Shown here one piece after another: positions 35,152-43,824 of a stretch of 64,000 bases of DNA. Positions within the stretch are counted from its first letter, which is position 1. Each line of letters opens with the position of its first letter. Location of the stretch: assembly GCF_021556485.1 (NCBI RefSeq), contig NZ_JAKGBW010000001.1:1-64000 (forward strand). Direction: 5' to 3'. The position numbers were made by a program, and so were the translations under genes. The notes under the pieces were generated by a model. It was not told where the DNA came from and did not search any database. It worked only from the letters and a program-made list of their open reading frames with translations. The stretch comes from Oceanobacillus alkalisoli (GTDB taxonomy: Bacteria > Bacillota > Bacilli > Bacillales > Amphibacillaceae).

Positions 35152-35874
35152 TTAAAATAACCAGTTATTTTTAACTGGTTTTTGTTTTTCTTCATTTTTT
35201 AATTCATTAACTATTTCCTGTTTCATTTCTGCAACCACATTTCTTATATCTTCGAGATTAACTTTTTCTGGTTGTTTTAAAGCATCTGTGCGCATTTTAT
35301 CAATTACATTTTTAGGTAGCGCTCCTGGTAAACTAGCAACAGCTTTCGGAGCATCCTCAAACATAATTTCATCAACAAATCCTTTTTCTTTTGCTTCTTC
35401 TGCATCCATCCATGTTTCTTCATCCATCAAATTCAGTAATTCTTCTTCGTTTAATCCTGTCTTTTGTTGATAGGATGTAGAGATGGACTTATTGACCGAT
35501 TTTAAAAAGTTAGATGTCTTATCCATTTCATTATGATCACCAATCGCTATGGTGGAAGCATTGTGTATCATCAACTGTGCAGTTGGAGACATTTTAACTT
35601 TCCCAGCCATAGCGATAACAGATGCAGCACTTGCCGCAACTCCAACAATTCGTGACTCAACGTTGCCAGCATAATCTTTTAATTCTGTATAGATTTCTGA
35701 TGCAGAGTATACATCTCCACCAGGAGAGTTAATCGTGAGTTGAATATCTTCTCCATTAGCATTATCCAACACAGACGTTACGTCTTTCGGGCAAGTCGCT
35801 TCAATATCGAAAATTTCATATATCCATTTTTCGTCAGATGCGACAATAGGACCTTTGATATTTATGTTTTTCAC
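35152..35874 (-). CDS. ClpP-like prohead maturation protease
   Basis: 240 aa, S14-like serine protease. Motifs are INSPGGDVYSA, the nucleophile in VGVAASAASVIAMAG and His in QLMIHNAS. It cleaves the capsid delta domain. GTG start after GGAGGTGATAAC. It overlaps the portal stop by 4 bp. Confidence 0.94.
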   Translation of the reverse strand: MKNINIKGPIVASDEKWIYEIFDIEATCPKDVTSVLDNANGEDIQLTINSPGGDVYSASEIYTELKDYAGNVESRIVGVAASAASVIAMAGKVKMSPTAQLMIHNASTIAIGDHNEMDKTSNFLKSVNKSISTSYQQKTGLNEEELLNLMDEETWMDAEEAKEKGFVDEIMFEDAPKAVASLPGALPKNVIDKMRTDALKQPEKVNLEDIRNVVAEMKQEIVNELKNEEKQKPVKNNWLF

Positions 35875-37022
35875 TCGTTATCACCTCCTTCAATCGCTTC
35901 TTTACCACTTTGATAGTTCTTGGTAATAAAGTATTCCTTGTGTATCTGTTCATCAGTGGTTTCATGACCTAACTCAGAACGAACTTCATTTCCATTGAAC
36001 ACTCCACTTGAAACCAACTTATCCACTGCAGTAGCGAGATCAAATATATCCCTGTATGACGGCTTTCTAATCTCAATGCAATTGCCATTAAGAAGTTCTT
36101 TTTTTGTAAAAAACTTAACATCTGATTCCTCTTTTATTTTTTTAAGCAATGGAGAGACAGAAAAAAACATATAATTTTTAGTTTGCTTTTCTACATCAGC
36201 CATATCACCTCTAATTAATGATGGCGGTATTCCAATGGCAATTGCCACTTGATCCAAATAACCACCAGTAACTTTATTTATCTCATCCACAGATTGACCA
36301 GCTATGCCATTACCGGATTGCTCTTTGTATTCAAATCCCGGCTGTTGTGGAATTATTGCAACATCCTTTTTCTCGATAGCCTCGTACATGTTATCGATAA
36401 ACTCCTGTAATTTAGCTTGCTTCTCGCCACTTTTGGCAGCTAACATATCCATATCAACTGTGGCTCTTAATTGATTCTTCCTTTTTTGTCCTTTTAGAAT
36501 ATACCCAAACAGATCACCGTAATCATAAAAAAGACTATCTAGCAAACTAGACAGTTTCTCGTTTCCATATTTTAAATGAATGACTTCTGATTGTTTGAAA
36601 GAATCCTTGAACTCATAATCCCTAACTATTACATCAGTAAATCTATCTTCATAAACTGCATATTTCTTGTGATAAAAATCATCTGCAATTAATAGATCTC
36701 CATCATTAGCTTGGATAACTAAAACTTCATTGTCATAAATTAGCTTACTGATAAACTTTTGCCAAAATGTACTAGCAGTCATGTTTTTATTCGGTCTGGT
36801 GTTTAGTCTGTAATAAAGTTCACTTTTTACATACTCATTCCCATTCTTAACTCTAAATTCAGTCTGGCTAACGGTTCGTGCTAAAAAAGAAATGCAAGTT
36901 TCAATTGCTAATCGTTTCATGTGTATTCGCTCTGACTTTTCAGCGAATAAGTCCATAAAATCAAGATCAAATGAATAACCTAGCTCTTTATTTCGTTTAA
37001 AAACTTTATCTAAAAATCCCAA
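35871..37022 (-). CDS. Portal protein (HK97 family)
   Basis: 383 aa dodecameric DNA gateway. KRLAIETCISFLARTVSQTEF, YGDLFGYIL and a proline-containing AIGIPPSLIRGDM are typical of Phage_portal (PF04860). TTG start after CGGTGATATA. It lies between large terminase and protease. Confidence 0.94.
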   Translation of the reverse strand: MGFLDKVFKRNKELGYSFDLDFMDLFAEKSERIHMKRLAIETCISFLARTVSQTEFRVKNGNEYVKSELYYRLNTRPNKNMTASTFWQKFISKLIYDNEVLVIQANDGDLLIADDFYHKKYAVYEDRFTDVIVRDYEFKDSFKQSEVIHLKYGNEKLSSLLDSLFYDYGDLFGYILKGQKRKNQLRATVDMDMLAAKSGEKQAKLQEFIDNMYEAIEKKDVAIIPQQPGFEYKEQSGNGIAGQSVDEINKVTGGYLDQVAIAIGIPPSLIRGDMADVEKQTKNYMFFSVSPLLKKIKEESDVKFFTKKELLNGNCIEIRKPSYRDIFDLATAVDKLVSSGVFNGNEVRSELGHETTDEQIHKEYFITKNYQSGKEAIEGGDNE

Positions 37023-37040
37023 TATATCACCGCCTTTCTG

Positions 37041-38711
37041 TTAAAATTTAATATCAGCCAAGAGAAACTCCCCTTCGTCCACTAGTATGTCATCCGCCTT
37101 AAACATGGCATGTATAAACGCTTGAAACGGGTCTGTCTTACGAGTTAATTCATCTTTCTTTAAATACTCCTTATTACCGTCTTTCTTAGTTACTACGAGC
37201 ACGTTATTAGTTGCCCACCGCATTAATGGATTGTCTCCGAATATTAACTCATGCTGCGCGAATAAAGTTTCAATTCGTGGCGCAAGCAATGAATGTATTG
37301 CTTTTGGATTACGTATATAAACAAGCTCAAACCCTTCATCTTCAAGTGCTGTTTTGACTAAATCCAATCTAAACGTATCGGCCACAATTGTATTTACGCC
37401 ATATTCCAGTCGCATGGCTACGAACCAATTAACAATATGTTTAATATCAATTACCGGACCATCTACTATTGTTAATAATCCTTGTTCTTCCCATTCTTCA
37501 ATTGGCGCTTGCAGCTTAACTTGTTTCAAAAACTCTCTCCTTACAAACGAATGAGTTTTCCAGACGTAATTGCCATCTATCTTAAAGAGTAATCCAACTG
37601 AAGCAAAGTCTTTAATTCGTGCATAGTCAAGACCGCCAACACATACTCTGTTTTCTAAATTAGGAATAACTCTAGGTATTTGATTTGGTTCTTCATAATC
37701 AGTTTCAAAACCGGTTGCCCAAATCTCATCCCAGGGAGCAACTGACTTTTCAATATCCTCCTCTGGTAAGTTCATTCTTTTGGTCATAAATTCTTCACGA
37801 CCAGATGGATCTTCTTCTAAATCAAAGTATTCTTCTTTTATTGTCTCAAGTAGATTTTCCGCGTAGTCAGTTAAGGGGATGGTTAGCATTGGATTTGCTT
37901 TTTCCCACATATCCATGTCATCTACTTCATCAGGATCATCAAGCTTACAAATGAATGGGAACATGTTGGCATTCGGAACTTGCCCTTTTAAGATACGCGC
38001 AGCTTGTTTTTTCATACTGTCAATAAATCCTTCACGTACATAACCATCAGTTCCAATGTACATTTCACGGGGGAAAGGAACCTTTCCTAAGCCCCCACGC
38101 ATAACACGCACTGTCTTTGCTGTTTCGTACATGTGGATTTCATCAAATACAACCATTCCCTCACGGCCGCCATCTTTAGATTGAGGATTAGATGTACGGA
38201 ATCGTAGAAAGCTTTTAGTTTTTCTGTTTGTTATTCTTTGTTTCCCGTGTTGGAATGATTTTTTTAATGTATCATTTTCATCTATGACATTATAAACTTC
38301 TTCAAATGATGTTTTCGCCTGATCCTCGCTATTAGCCACGAGAGAGATGTTGTAATTCTTAACACCATGCAATTCACTTTTTAAATAACTTGATATCGCA
38401 GATATATAACCGTTCTTTCCACCACCACGACCCATCATGATTAAAAAACGACGATAAAAAAGGCGATCCGTTTCTTTATATTTTAGAAACAGGAACGCCG
38501 TTATAAACTTTTGGAATGATTGAAAAGGGAAAAACCACTTTTCGCAATACTTAATGCACTGTTCGATTTGTTTTTCATCAAAATATATATCATCACGATT
38601 GAGTACATGTTCTTCCAAGTATTCAATTAACCGGATACGCTCTTTATTAAGTTTTATCTTACCTTTTCGGTATTCATTGATATACGCTTCAACGTACTTT
38701 TGTTTAATCAT
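37041..38711 (-). CDS. Terminase large subunit
   Basis: 556 aa packaging motor. The ATPase domain contains the Walker-A-like MMGRGGGKNGY (about 90-100) and Walker B VVFDEIHMY (about 185-193). The RNase H-like nuclease domain includes GGLDYARIKDFASVGLL and VADTFRLD. It belongs to the Terminase_1 group of cos-type phages. It overlaps the small subunit by 4 bp. Confidence 0.95.
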   Translation of the reverse strand: MIKQKYVEAYINEYRKGKIKLNKERIRLIEYLEEHVLNRDDIYFDEKQIEQCIKYCEKWFFPFQSFQKFITAFLFLKYKETDRLFYRRFLIMMGRGGGKNGYISAISSYLKSELHGVKNYNISLVANSEDQAKTSFEEVYNVIDENDTLKKSFQHGKQRITNRKTKSFLRFRTSNPQSKDGGREGMVVFDEIHMYETAKTVRVMRGGLGKVPFPREMYIGTDGYVREGFIDSMKKQAARILKGQVPNANMFPFICKLDDPDEVDDMDMWEKANPMLTIPLTDYAENLLETIKEEYFDLEEDPSGREEFMTKRMNLPEEDIEKSVAPWDEIWATGFETDYEEPNQIPRVIPNLENRVCVGGLDYARIKDFASVGLLFKIDGNYVWKTHSFVRREFLKQVKLQAPIEEWEEQGLLTIVDGPVIDIKHIVNWFVAMRLEYGVNTIVADTFRLDLVKTALEDEGFELVYIRNPKAIHSLLAPRIETLFAQHELIFGDNPLMRWATNNVLVVTKKDGNKEYLKKDELTRKTDPFQAFIHAMFKADDILVDEGEFLLADIKF

Positions 38712-39025
38712 ATCAGATCGTCTGCGCTATGATTGTCATTACCTTCTAAGAAGTTAAATGACTTTTCAATACTTAATAAAGATGCGTTAACTTTGTTCAT
38801 TTCATTTAACAGGGGATGGGATTTTACAAACGTCTGACTTCCGTTCTCAGTCTTAACGGATACCCCTTCTCTTTTGACTGTCCGTTCCATACGTCGATAC
38901 ATTTCGATATGCTTCAAGTACCTACCAACTTTTTCAACTTCAACTGGATCAGTATAGTCTATGCGAGACATGAGCGAATCCTTTATTTTATCTATACCAA
39001 CGTCAACTCTAAGTGGTTCTGTCAC
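38708..39025 (-). CDS. Terminase small subunit (P27 family)
   Basis: 105 aa, helical DNA-recognition subunit; RVDVGIDKIKDSLMSRIDYTD and SHPLLNEMNKVNASLLSIEKS match the P27 family. The P27-HNH-large-terminase set is typical of cos packaging with an HNH partner. GTG start. The 106-bp spacer upstream (39026-39131) has C-rich and G-rich runs (CCCCACCCCCC, GAGGGGGGTAT) and may hold the cos site. Confidence 0.88.
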   Translation of the reverse strand: MTEPLRVDVGIDKIKDSLMSRIDYTDPVEVEKVGRYLKHIEMYRRMERTVKREGVSVKTENGSQTFVKSHPLLNEMNKVNASLLSIEKSFNFLEGNDNHSADDLI

Positions 39026-39131
39026 ATTACCCCACCCCCCTATCGTGTAGTTTTGTTCTGAATTTGGTTTTTCGGATACCCTCCTCGGTCCCTATATGGC
39101 GCATTTTTGCCGAAATATTTTGAGGGGGGTA

Positions 39132-39455
39132 TCACCATTTCTCGTCATTCCATTTCTTTTTCTTCGGTTTGAATCCTTTTCCATGAACTATATTGTGATG
39201 CGTAATGCATAATGTTTCTAAGTTATCAATTTCTAAAGCTAATTCAGGATGAGTTTCAATCTCTTTCTTATGATGAACATTAAGAACTATTTCTTTCTTC
39301 TTTCCTTCTTCTTTCTTTGAATCGATTGTCACTCGACCTTCTCGCTTGCATTGTTGACACTCGAAGTTGTCACGCTTCATTGCCTGCCACCGTAACCACA
39401 GCCACTCCTTCGAGCCATAGAATTTCTTTTTACTACCGGGTGTACTATAGGTCAT
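39132..39455 (-). CDS. HNH endonuclease
   Basis: 107 aa, with zinc-finger CQQCKR and the HNH core VLNVHHKKEIETHPELALE...NLETLCITHHNIVHG. HNH proteins next to P27 terminases are needed for efficient cos cleavage in phages such as HK97. It overlaps the upstream gene by 4 bp. Confidence 0.94.
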   Translation of the reverse strand: MTYSTPGSKKKFYGSKEWLWLRWQAMKRDNFECQQCKREGRVTIDSKKEEGKKKEIVLNVHHKKEIETHPELALEIDNLETLCITHHNIVHGKGFKPKKKKWNDEKW

Positions 39456-39844
39456 ATCAATCTCAACAGGTCTTTAAAGTCATATCGTTTATCTTTAATC
39501 GCCCTGTTGTATTCCTTTAGCTTCTGCTTATCTATATCAGATTGATACTCACCGATGAGTTCCTTTTCCTCTACAGGAAGATCATTGTAGGTCTGTCTAT
39601 AGTACTCATCCTCCACTAGCAGCATCTCACGGTATAGTTGTAGTTGTAGGTAGTGTTCTATCTCTTTTACTTTCTTAATCTTATTCTTAATACGTGTGGT
39701 GTCTTTGTTGTCGAACATCATATTGAATCTGTTGTCACACTCTGGACAATCAACGTAAGCAACATCAATATCATATTTCTTTTCAGTTTGAATGAGTTCG
39801 GTTGATAGTTCTGTTGCACATACGTTGCAATGGAATTCACTCAT
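39452..39844 (-). CDS. Zinc-finger/helical phage protein upstream of HNH
   Basis: 130 aa. CNVCATE and CPECDNRF form a likely four-cysteine zinc site in the first 40 residues, and the remainder is charged helix. GGGGTGATAAC precedes the ATG. Unknown function; it lies just before the packaging genes. Confidence 0.75.
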   Translation of the reverse strand: MSEFHCNVCATELSTELIQTEKKYDIDVAYVDCPECDNRFNMMFDNKDTTRIKNKIKKVKEIEHYLQLQLYREMLLVEDEYYRQTYNDLPVEEKELIGEYQSDIDKQKLKEYNRAIKDKRYDFKDLLRLI

Positions 39845-39854
39845 GTTATCACCC

Positions 39855-40001
39855 CTACCTGTTTAGTTTTCTTTTTGTATGCCAATTATTAATTACGATA
39901 CCCAGTATAAATAGAATCACGATTGGTATTGTTACATATTTGATTAAAACCCAACCGATATTAGTCAGTTGGTTACCTGTGTCGATTAATAACACTTCCA
40001 A
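39855..40001 (-). CDS. Small single-helix membrane protein
   Basis: About 48 aa, with a hydrophobic stretch TIPIVILFILGIVI flanked by lysines and an RKLNR tail. GGGAGGGG is best spaced from TTG 40001; ATG at 40007 abuts it. A small phage membrane protein of unknown role, first gene of the packaging operon. Confidence 0.6.
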   Translation of the reverse strand: MEVLLIDTGNQLTNIGWVLIKYVTIPIVILFILGIVINNWHTKRKLNR

Positions 40002-40017
40002 TGACATCCCCTCCCCA

Positions 40018-40050
40018 TAATAAAAAGACACCTACAATCAAGTAAGTGTC
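40018..40050 (-). terminator. Terminator after the second lipoprotein gene
   Basis: GACACTTA / TGTAGGTGTC-type stem followed by TTTTTATTAT on the minus strand. Confidence 0.65.
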
Positions 40051-40561
40051 ATTCGTTTACGTATTCACTAAATGTGATTTCATTTCTATTTCCTTCATAA
40101 TCGTTATAAATTATTGTTCCAGAGACATGTTCCTCCACAGTGAACTCTTCGTATTCATAACCATTTATATTGGTGGTTACAGTTTCGCTTGGCTTAATCT
40201 CATCGTCATCCATCCATATATGGAGTGAATCGACTTCTTCGCCATCTATCTTTAATTCTTTTATATATAATTCAAATGTTCTATCTCGTTTATTCTCTAT
40301 TTCTATATTCAATGAAACGTAATCGGCTGATTCATCTCTTCCATGCGCAACCCGCAATAAATCTATCTTTAGATCATCGTTATCTATGAGATTCAGCTCA
40401 ATATCTTTTTCAGCCAATGTTTCGATTTCCGTTTCTTCGACCTCTTCACTATCATTTGTGTTAACATCTTCTGGTTCCTCCGATTCAACTTCTTCGGAAT
40501 AATCATCTGAACAACCGACTATAAATAAAAATGCAATTAAAACAAATAGTAATTTTCTCAT
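40049..40561 (-). CDS. Phage-encoded lipoprotein 2
   Basis: About 170 aa. Signal peptide MRKLLFVLIAFLFIVGC with lipobox FIVGC, then an acidic Asp/Glu linker (about 20-50) and a beta-rich C-terminal domain (DLLRVAHGRDESADYVSLNI) like telokin/DUF4352-type extracellular domains. AGGAGGGG precedes ATG 40561. It shares its 5' flank with the next lipoprotein. Phage lipoproteins in this role can block DNA entry by superinfecting phages; that is inference. Confidence 0.8.
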   Translation of the reverse strand: MRKLLFVLIAFLFIVGCSDDYSEEVESEEPEDVNTNDSEEVEETEIETLAEKDIELNLIDNDDLKIDLLRVAHGRDESADYVSLNIEIENKRDRTFELYIKELKIDGEEVDSLHIWMDDDEIKPSETVTTNINGYEYEEFTVEEHVSGTIIYNDYEGNRNEITFSEYVNE

Positions 40562-40603
40562 GCCATCCCCTCCTAGCACTATATTACTATAAACATATTA
40601 TTT

Positions 40604-40627
40604 GAGCCACCCAGTTATGAGTGGCTC
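40604..40627 (-). repeat. 5' hairpin of lipoprotein gene 2
   Basis: GAGCCACTCAT / GGGTGGCTC hairpin about 40 bp before the start codon. The flanking sequence (AAATAATAT...TATAGTAATAT) matches that at 41107-41154. Confidence 0.7.
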
Positions 40628-40674
40628 GGGAAGGGATTGTATTTCATCAAATTCTTTCGATACTACATCCTGAT

Positions 40675-41085
40675 TTACTCACTATCTCCATGTTGAATTA
40701 TTTCTAAAAATCTATCCTTAGAACTTGGAAATTCTAACCCTTCATTAACAAAATCATCCAACAGCTCAATTATTGTATTAGTCATTTTGAATAGATTCGC
40801 TTCTTCTTTAGTCAATCTCAGACTTTCATCTTCATGATGCCACAATTCAATATACTTATCCTGGTAATCTTTAAGTATCTTTCGATTCACTTCAGCTCCA
40901 TTATTTACAGCTTCTTCTACTATACTCATGGCCTCATAGGACTCTTCAACTATCTCTTCACCTATGTTTTCATGTACTTTAATATTCATTTCGTTGTTTC
41001 CTACATCGGATTTTTCTTCTTTGTCATTACTTCCACAAGCCACCAAAAACGATGCAGCTATTAAAACAAATAATATCCTCTTCAT
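40675..41085 (-). CDS. Phage-encoded lipoprotein 1
   Basis: About 136 aa. Signal peptide MKRILFVLIAASFLVAC with lipobox FLVAC, then a Lys/Glu-rich linker and a helical domain (about 40-130). AGGAGGGG precedes ATG 41085. The 5' flank and signal-peptide coding sequence resemble those of lipoprotein 2, but the mature domains are unrelated. The family is not recognised. Confidence 0.8.
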   Translation of the reverse strand: MKRILFVLIAASFLVACGSNDKEEKSDVGNNEMNIKVHENIGEEIVEESYEAMSIVEEAVNNGAEVNRKILKDYQDKYIELWHHEDESLRLTKEEANLFKMTNTIIELLDDFVNEGLEFPSSKDRFLEIIQHGDSE

Positions 41086-41127
41086 CGTATCCCCTCCTGA
41101 TGTCATATTACTATAATAATATTATTT

Positions 41128-41154
41128 GAGCCACCCAATGATTATGAGTGGCTC
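41128..41154 (-). repeat. 5' hairpin of lipoprotein gene 1
   Basis: GAGCCACTCAT..GGGTGGCTC hairpin, the second copy of the element at 40604-40627. It is followed on the plus side by a shared ATTCTTTCGA-ACTACA stretch. Confidence 0.7.
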
Positions 41155-41252
41155 GTGAAAGGGGAAGCGTGTTTATGCAATTCTTTCGACACTACAATCA
41201 TAACTGTTTAATTTCCCTATAACCTGCAATTATCCTGCCATTTGTCTGTCAC

Positions 41253-41777
41253 TTATTTAATACTAAAAAAACTGATGAAAACATCATAAATTATGGGTCC
41301 TAAAATTGCACCAGCTAAAAAGAAAATAAATGAGATTGCAATACTAATCCATAAGTTCTTTTTGCTATCTTTTTTTACTGTACTATCTAATTCTTTCAAT
41401 AAAGGTTTAGCTTGCTCTAAGGATATCTCATTTAATTCATTGATATGTTCATATTCAGATTTTACTCTCTTCAATTCTTTTTGATTGGTATCTATTAATT
41501 CATTTAGTTCATTAATCACTCTAGATGTAGTGATTAATGCTTGTTGTGCTTCTTCTATCTTATCTTCAATAGATTTGTTTGTCTGTTCAATACTTTCGTT
41601 TAATCTTTCTAACCCGCTATTTCTTCCAGTTATTAATGAAAACAATTGTGATAGCAATTCATTTTGTGCAGTTCCAATTATGTTAATAGGTTTATATATA
41701 AAGTCCGCTAGTTGCTGAACAAATTTAGAGGTATACTTTACAAACTCTTGAATTAATTTCGTTATAAAATTGAACAT
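41253..41777 (-). CDS. Coiled-coil protein with C-terminal membrane anchor
   Basis: 174 aa. A helical start FNFITKLIQEFVKYTSKF, a long coiled coil (about 50-140) and one C-terminal hydrophobic segment (about 145-170) make it a tail-anchored protein. GGGAG precedes the ATG. AT-rich, located with the lipoprotein genes between the late regulator and packaging genes. Unknown function. Confidence 0.65.
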   Translation of the reverse strand: MFNFITKLIQEFVKYTSKFVQQLADFIYKPINIIGTAQNELLSQLFSLITGRNSGLERLNESIEQTNKSIEDKIEEAQQALITTSRVINELNELIDTNQKELKRVKSEYEHINELNEISLEQAKPLLKELDSTVKKDSKKNLWISIAISFIFFLAGAILGPIIYDVFISFFSIK

Positions 41778-41983
41778 CTTCTACTCCCTTTACCAGTTAC
41801 CCATATCTTATATACTGTGTAACTCCCCAATACAGGCAAAACCCTTATTACACCTGATTCTACCACACTTCCGGGAAATTGAGTTCACCGTTGATTATTT
41901 GAAGAGAACTCATAGAGCCAGAACAAAGAAACAAGCCTCCATTAAGCAATGTGCAGACTGAAGAGTTCCTTAGATTCCTATGC

Positions 41984-42025
41984 CAAAATAAAAATAGCAC
42001 CTCTATATTTAAATAGAAGTGCTAT
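41984..42025 (-). terminator. Terminator after the small recombinase gene
   Basis: ATAGCACTTCTA / TAGAGGTGCTAT stem, then TTTTTATTTT on the minus strand. It ends the early/middle operon before the lipoprotein region. Confidence 0.8.
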
Positions 42026-42564
42026 ATTCTGAAGTCTTTTATGGCTTTATCCATTATGTCTTGGTTGATTCCAATATATCTTAGTGTGATATCTTCACTG
42101 GAATGATTGAATATCTCTTGTAACAGCGCTGGATCCTTATATTGTTTATAAAAATGATATCCAAATGTCTTTCTTAGTGTATGCGTACCGACACTGTCCA
42201 AGCTGACATACTCTGCAGCATCTCTTAGTATCTTGTAGGCCATGCTACGACCGATTGGCTTATTGATGCCTTGTCGGCTCTGGAATAAGTATTCATGATC
42301 TTCCATCCCTGCAACATACTTCTTTAATTCACGCTGTAGGGAAGGAGTCATTGCAATTCTTTTAATTTTATCCGTCTTTTGCTCGAGGATATTAAAATAT
42401 GGCCTCTTCACGTCTTGAACTCTAAGCTTTAAAATATCGGAAATACGCAATCCGGAATTTATTCCGGTGACGAACATCATATAATTTCTTTCACTTTTTT
42501 CCCTCAAATATCTTTTCATTGCCCTAATATATTCAGGGTCCCGGATGGGCTGGACAAAGTTCAT
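42022..42564 (-). CDS. Minimal tyrosine recombinase
   Basis: 180 aa, catalytic domain only, with no arm-binding or core-binding domain. Catalytic residues are seen in GLRISD (Arg), THTLRKTFGYH (His-x-x-Arg), FNHSS (His) and RYIGI (Tyr). Such short recombinases often sit beside arpU at the end of the early region of Gram-positive phages. The role is unclear; integration is assigned to the larger integrase at 55.2 kb. It overlaps arpU by 4 bp. Confidence 0.85.
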   Translation of the reverse strand: MNFVQPIRDPEYIRAMKRYLREKSERNYMMFVTGINSGLRISDILKLRVQDVKRPYFNILEQKTDKIKRIAMTPSLQRELKKYVAGMEDHEYLFQSRQGINKPIGRSMAYKILRDAAEYVSLDSVGTHTLRKTFGYHFYKQYKDPALLQEIFNHSSEDITLRYIGINQDIMDKAIKDFRI

Positions 42565-43013
42565 ACTGCCTCACCATCCTTGTTTTTATAAACTTCTATA
42601 CGTAAGATGAAGGCGAGCTTATAGAAAGCCCTGGCTTTGATTCTGTAGTACTTCCTTTCACTGAATCCAAGGTCATTATATACTTCATAATCATATACAT
42701 CATCACCAGCCATATAACGATTAATAATCACAGATCGTTCCTGATAGGCTAGCCGATTGACAGCTCTTTGAATTCTTTTCAGGAAATCACGTCTTTTCCT
42801 TTCCGTATCAACTCTTTTAATTGCAGTTTTTTCGGTGCTAGAATGGAATTGATTACTTGGTGCTGTGGAAACTAATTTAAAGGATGAAGTAATCTTTGGT
42901 TCAAATTCTTCTGGATCCATCAGTAAATATATCTGATATTTTTCTAATATTGATTCCACTGCAGCTCTCGTTCCATTTCTGTCGATTTCAGGTAGTTTAA
43001 ATGACAATTGCAT
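42561..43013 (-). CDS. ArpU-family late transcription regulator
   Basis: About 150 aa. RAVNRLAYQERSVIINRYMAG and VYNDLGFSERKYYRIKARAFYKLA form the sigma-70-region-4-like helix-turn-helix of ArpU proteins, thought to switch on late genes. GGAGGGATTTGT precedes ATG 43013; the frame extends further upstream without a site. Confidence 0.88.
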   Translation of the reverse strand: MQLSFKLPEIDRNGTRAAVESILEKYQIYLLMDPEEFEPKITSSFKLVSTAPSNQFHSSTEKTAIKRVDTERKRRDFLKRIQRAVNRLAYQERSVIINRYMAGDDVYDYEVYNDLGFSERKYYRIKARAFYKLAFILRIEVYKNKDGEAV

Positions 43014-43032
43014 ACAAATCCCTCCTAATAAT

Positions 43033-43076
43033 ATAAAAAGGACACCAAACAACGCTATGAGCGTTACTTAGTGTCC
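43033..43076 (-). terminator. Terminator before arpU
   Basis: GGACACTAAGTAACGCT / AGCGTTGTTTGGTGTCC imperfect stem followed by TTTTTATA on the minus strand. Confidence 0.75.
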
Positions 43077-43094
43077 TCCAGATGGCTGGTAGAA

Positions 43095-43562
43095 CTACAT
43101 AAAATTTCTATTTATTTTATTCTCTAATTTTGTTAGTTTCTTTTTCAATCTTTTTCGTTCGTTATTCAATGCGATTAGCACTTTTTGTTTTGTTTCTGGT
43201 TTAACCTTGTCTACTGAGTCGAGCGCAAAGTCTAATCTCTCTATGATATTTGTTATGTCCAATGAAAGTTCCAGTAGTTCTAACGGTGAACTTTTTATTA
43301 TTTCCATTTCATAAAAATTCTTCACTGACTTTATTTGCACCTTCGCAAAATCTTTAAATGCGAAAGTATTGTCAGTTGCATTATACACTACCCAAGAAGG
43401 TCTAACGAATTCAATCATTATTTTCCTGATGAAGGCTTCATGCGTTTCTATTTTTGCTTGTTTTGTAGTCGATTTGTTGGTCATAATAGTTGTAATTGCA
43501 GGAATAAATCCCCCTATCACCGTCCCGATTAAGGCAAATATTGGGGCTATCCATAACTCCAT
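43095..43562 (-). CDS. Membrane-anchored helical protein, accessory
   Basis: 155 aa with one N-terminal hydrophobic helix (about 3-27) and a helical, lysine-rich body. GAGGAG precedes the ATG. It has its own terminator before arpU and is AT-rich, so it looks like inserted cargo between DUF3954-like and arpU genes. No family is recognised. Confidence 0.65.
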   Translation of the reverse strand: MELWIAPIFALIGTVIGGFIPAITTIMTNKSTTKQAKIETHEAFIRKIMIEFVRPSWVVYNATDNTFAFKDFAKVQIKSVKNFYEMEIIKSSPLELLELSLDITNIIERLDFALDSVDKVKPETKQKVLIALNNERKRLKKKLTKLENKINRNFM

Positions 43563-43762
43563 TAAAACTCCTCCCCCTCTTCCCTCCGCATCCGTTTAAC
43601 TTTCCCTTGATGTGTGACAATTTTATATTCGCCAAATGGTGGGAGTTCCCTTAGTTTTGCTTTCCCATCACAAATAACTATCACACAACTGGAAGGTATA
43701 TCCATTATATCAATTTCCAACTTATTAGTAACCGGATTAACTTCAACATCTTGTAATCTCAT
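43562..43762 (-). CDS. DUF3954-like small phage protein
   Basis: 66 aa. EIDIMDIPSSCVIVICDGKAK and LPPFGEYKIVTHQGKVKR fit the DUF3954 pattern of short beta proteins in Bacillus phages (XtrA-like context). GGGAGGG lies 8 bases before ATG 43762. Unknown function. Confidence 0.7.
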   Translation of the reverse strand: MRLQDVEVNPVTNKLEIDIMDIPSSCVIVICDGKAKLRELPPFGEYKIVTHQGKVKRMRREEGEEF

Positions 43763-43824
43763 GCAGGACCCTCCCATATATGGTATACTATTTTTGAAGT
43801 GGCTGGGAGGAATCCTGGCTTTTT

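Noticed and set aside
39026-39131. Possible cos site in the spacer before the small terminase
   Set aside because: The C- and G-rich runs are suggestive, but without virion end sequences the nick positions cannot be placed, so it is not listed as a feature.
41770-41961. 63-codon plus-strand frame with a basic end in the spacer between the coiled-coil gene and the recombinase
   Set aside because: No ribosome site at its start and the first part overlaps the opposite gene's start region. I could not link the basic tail to any family, so the spacer is left unannotated.
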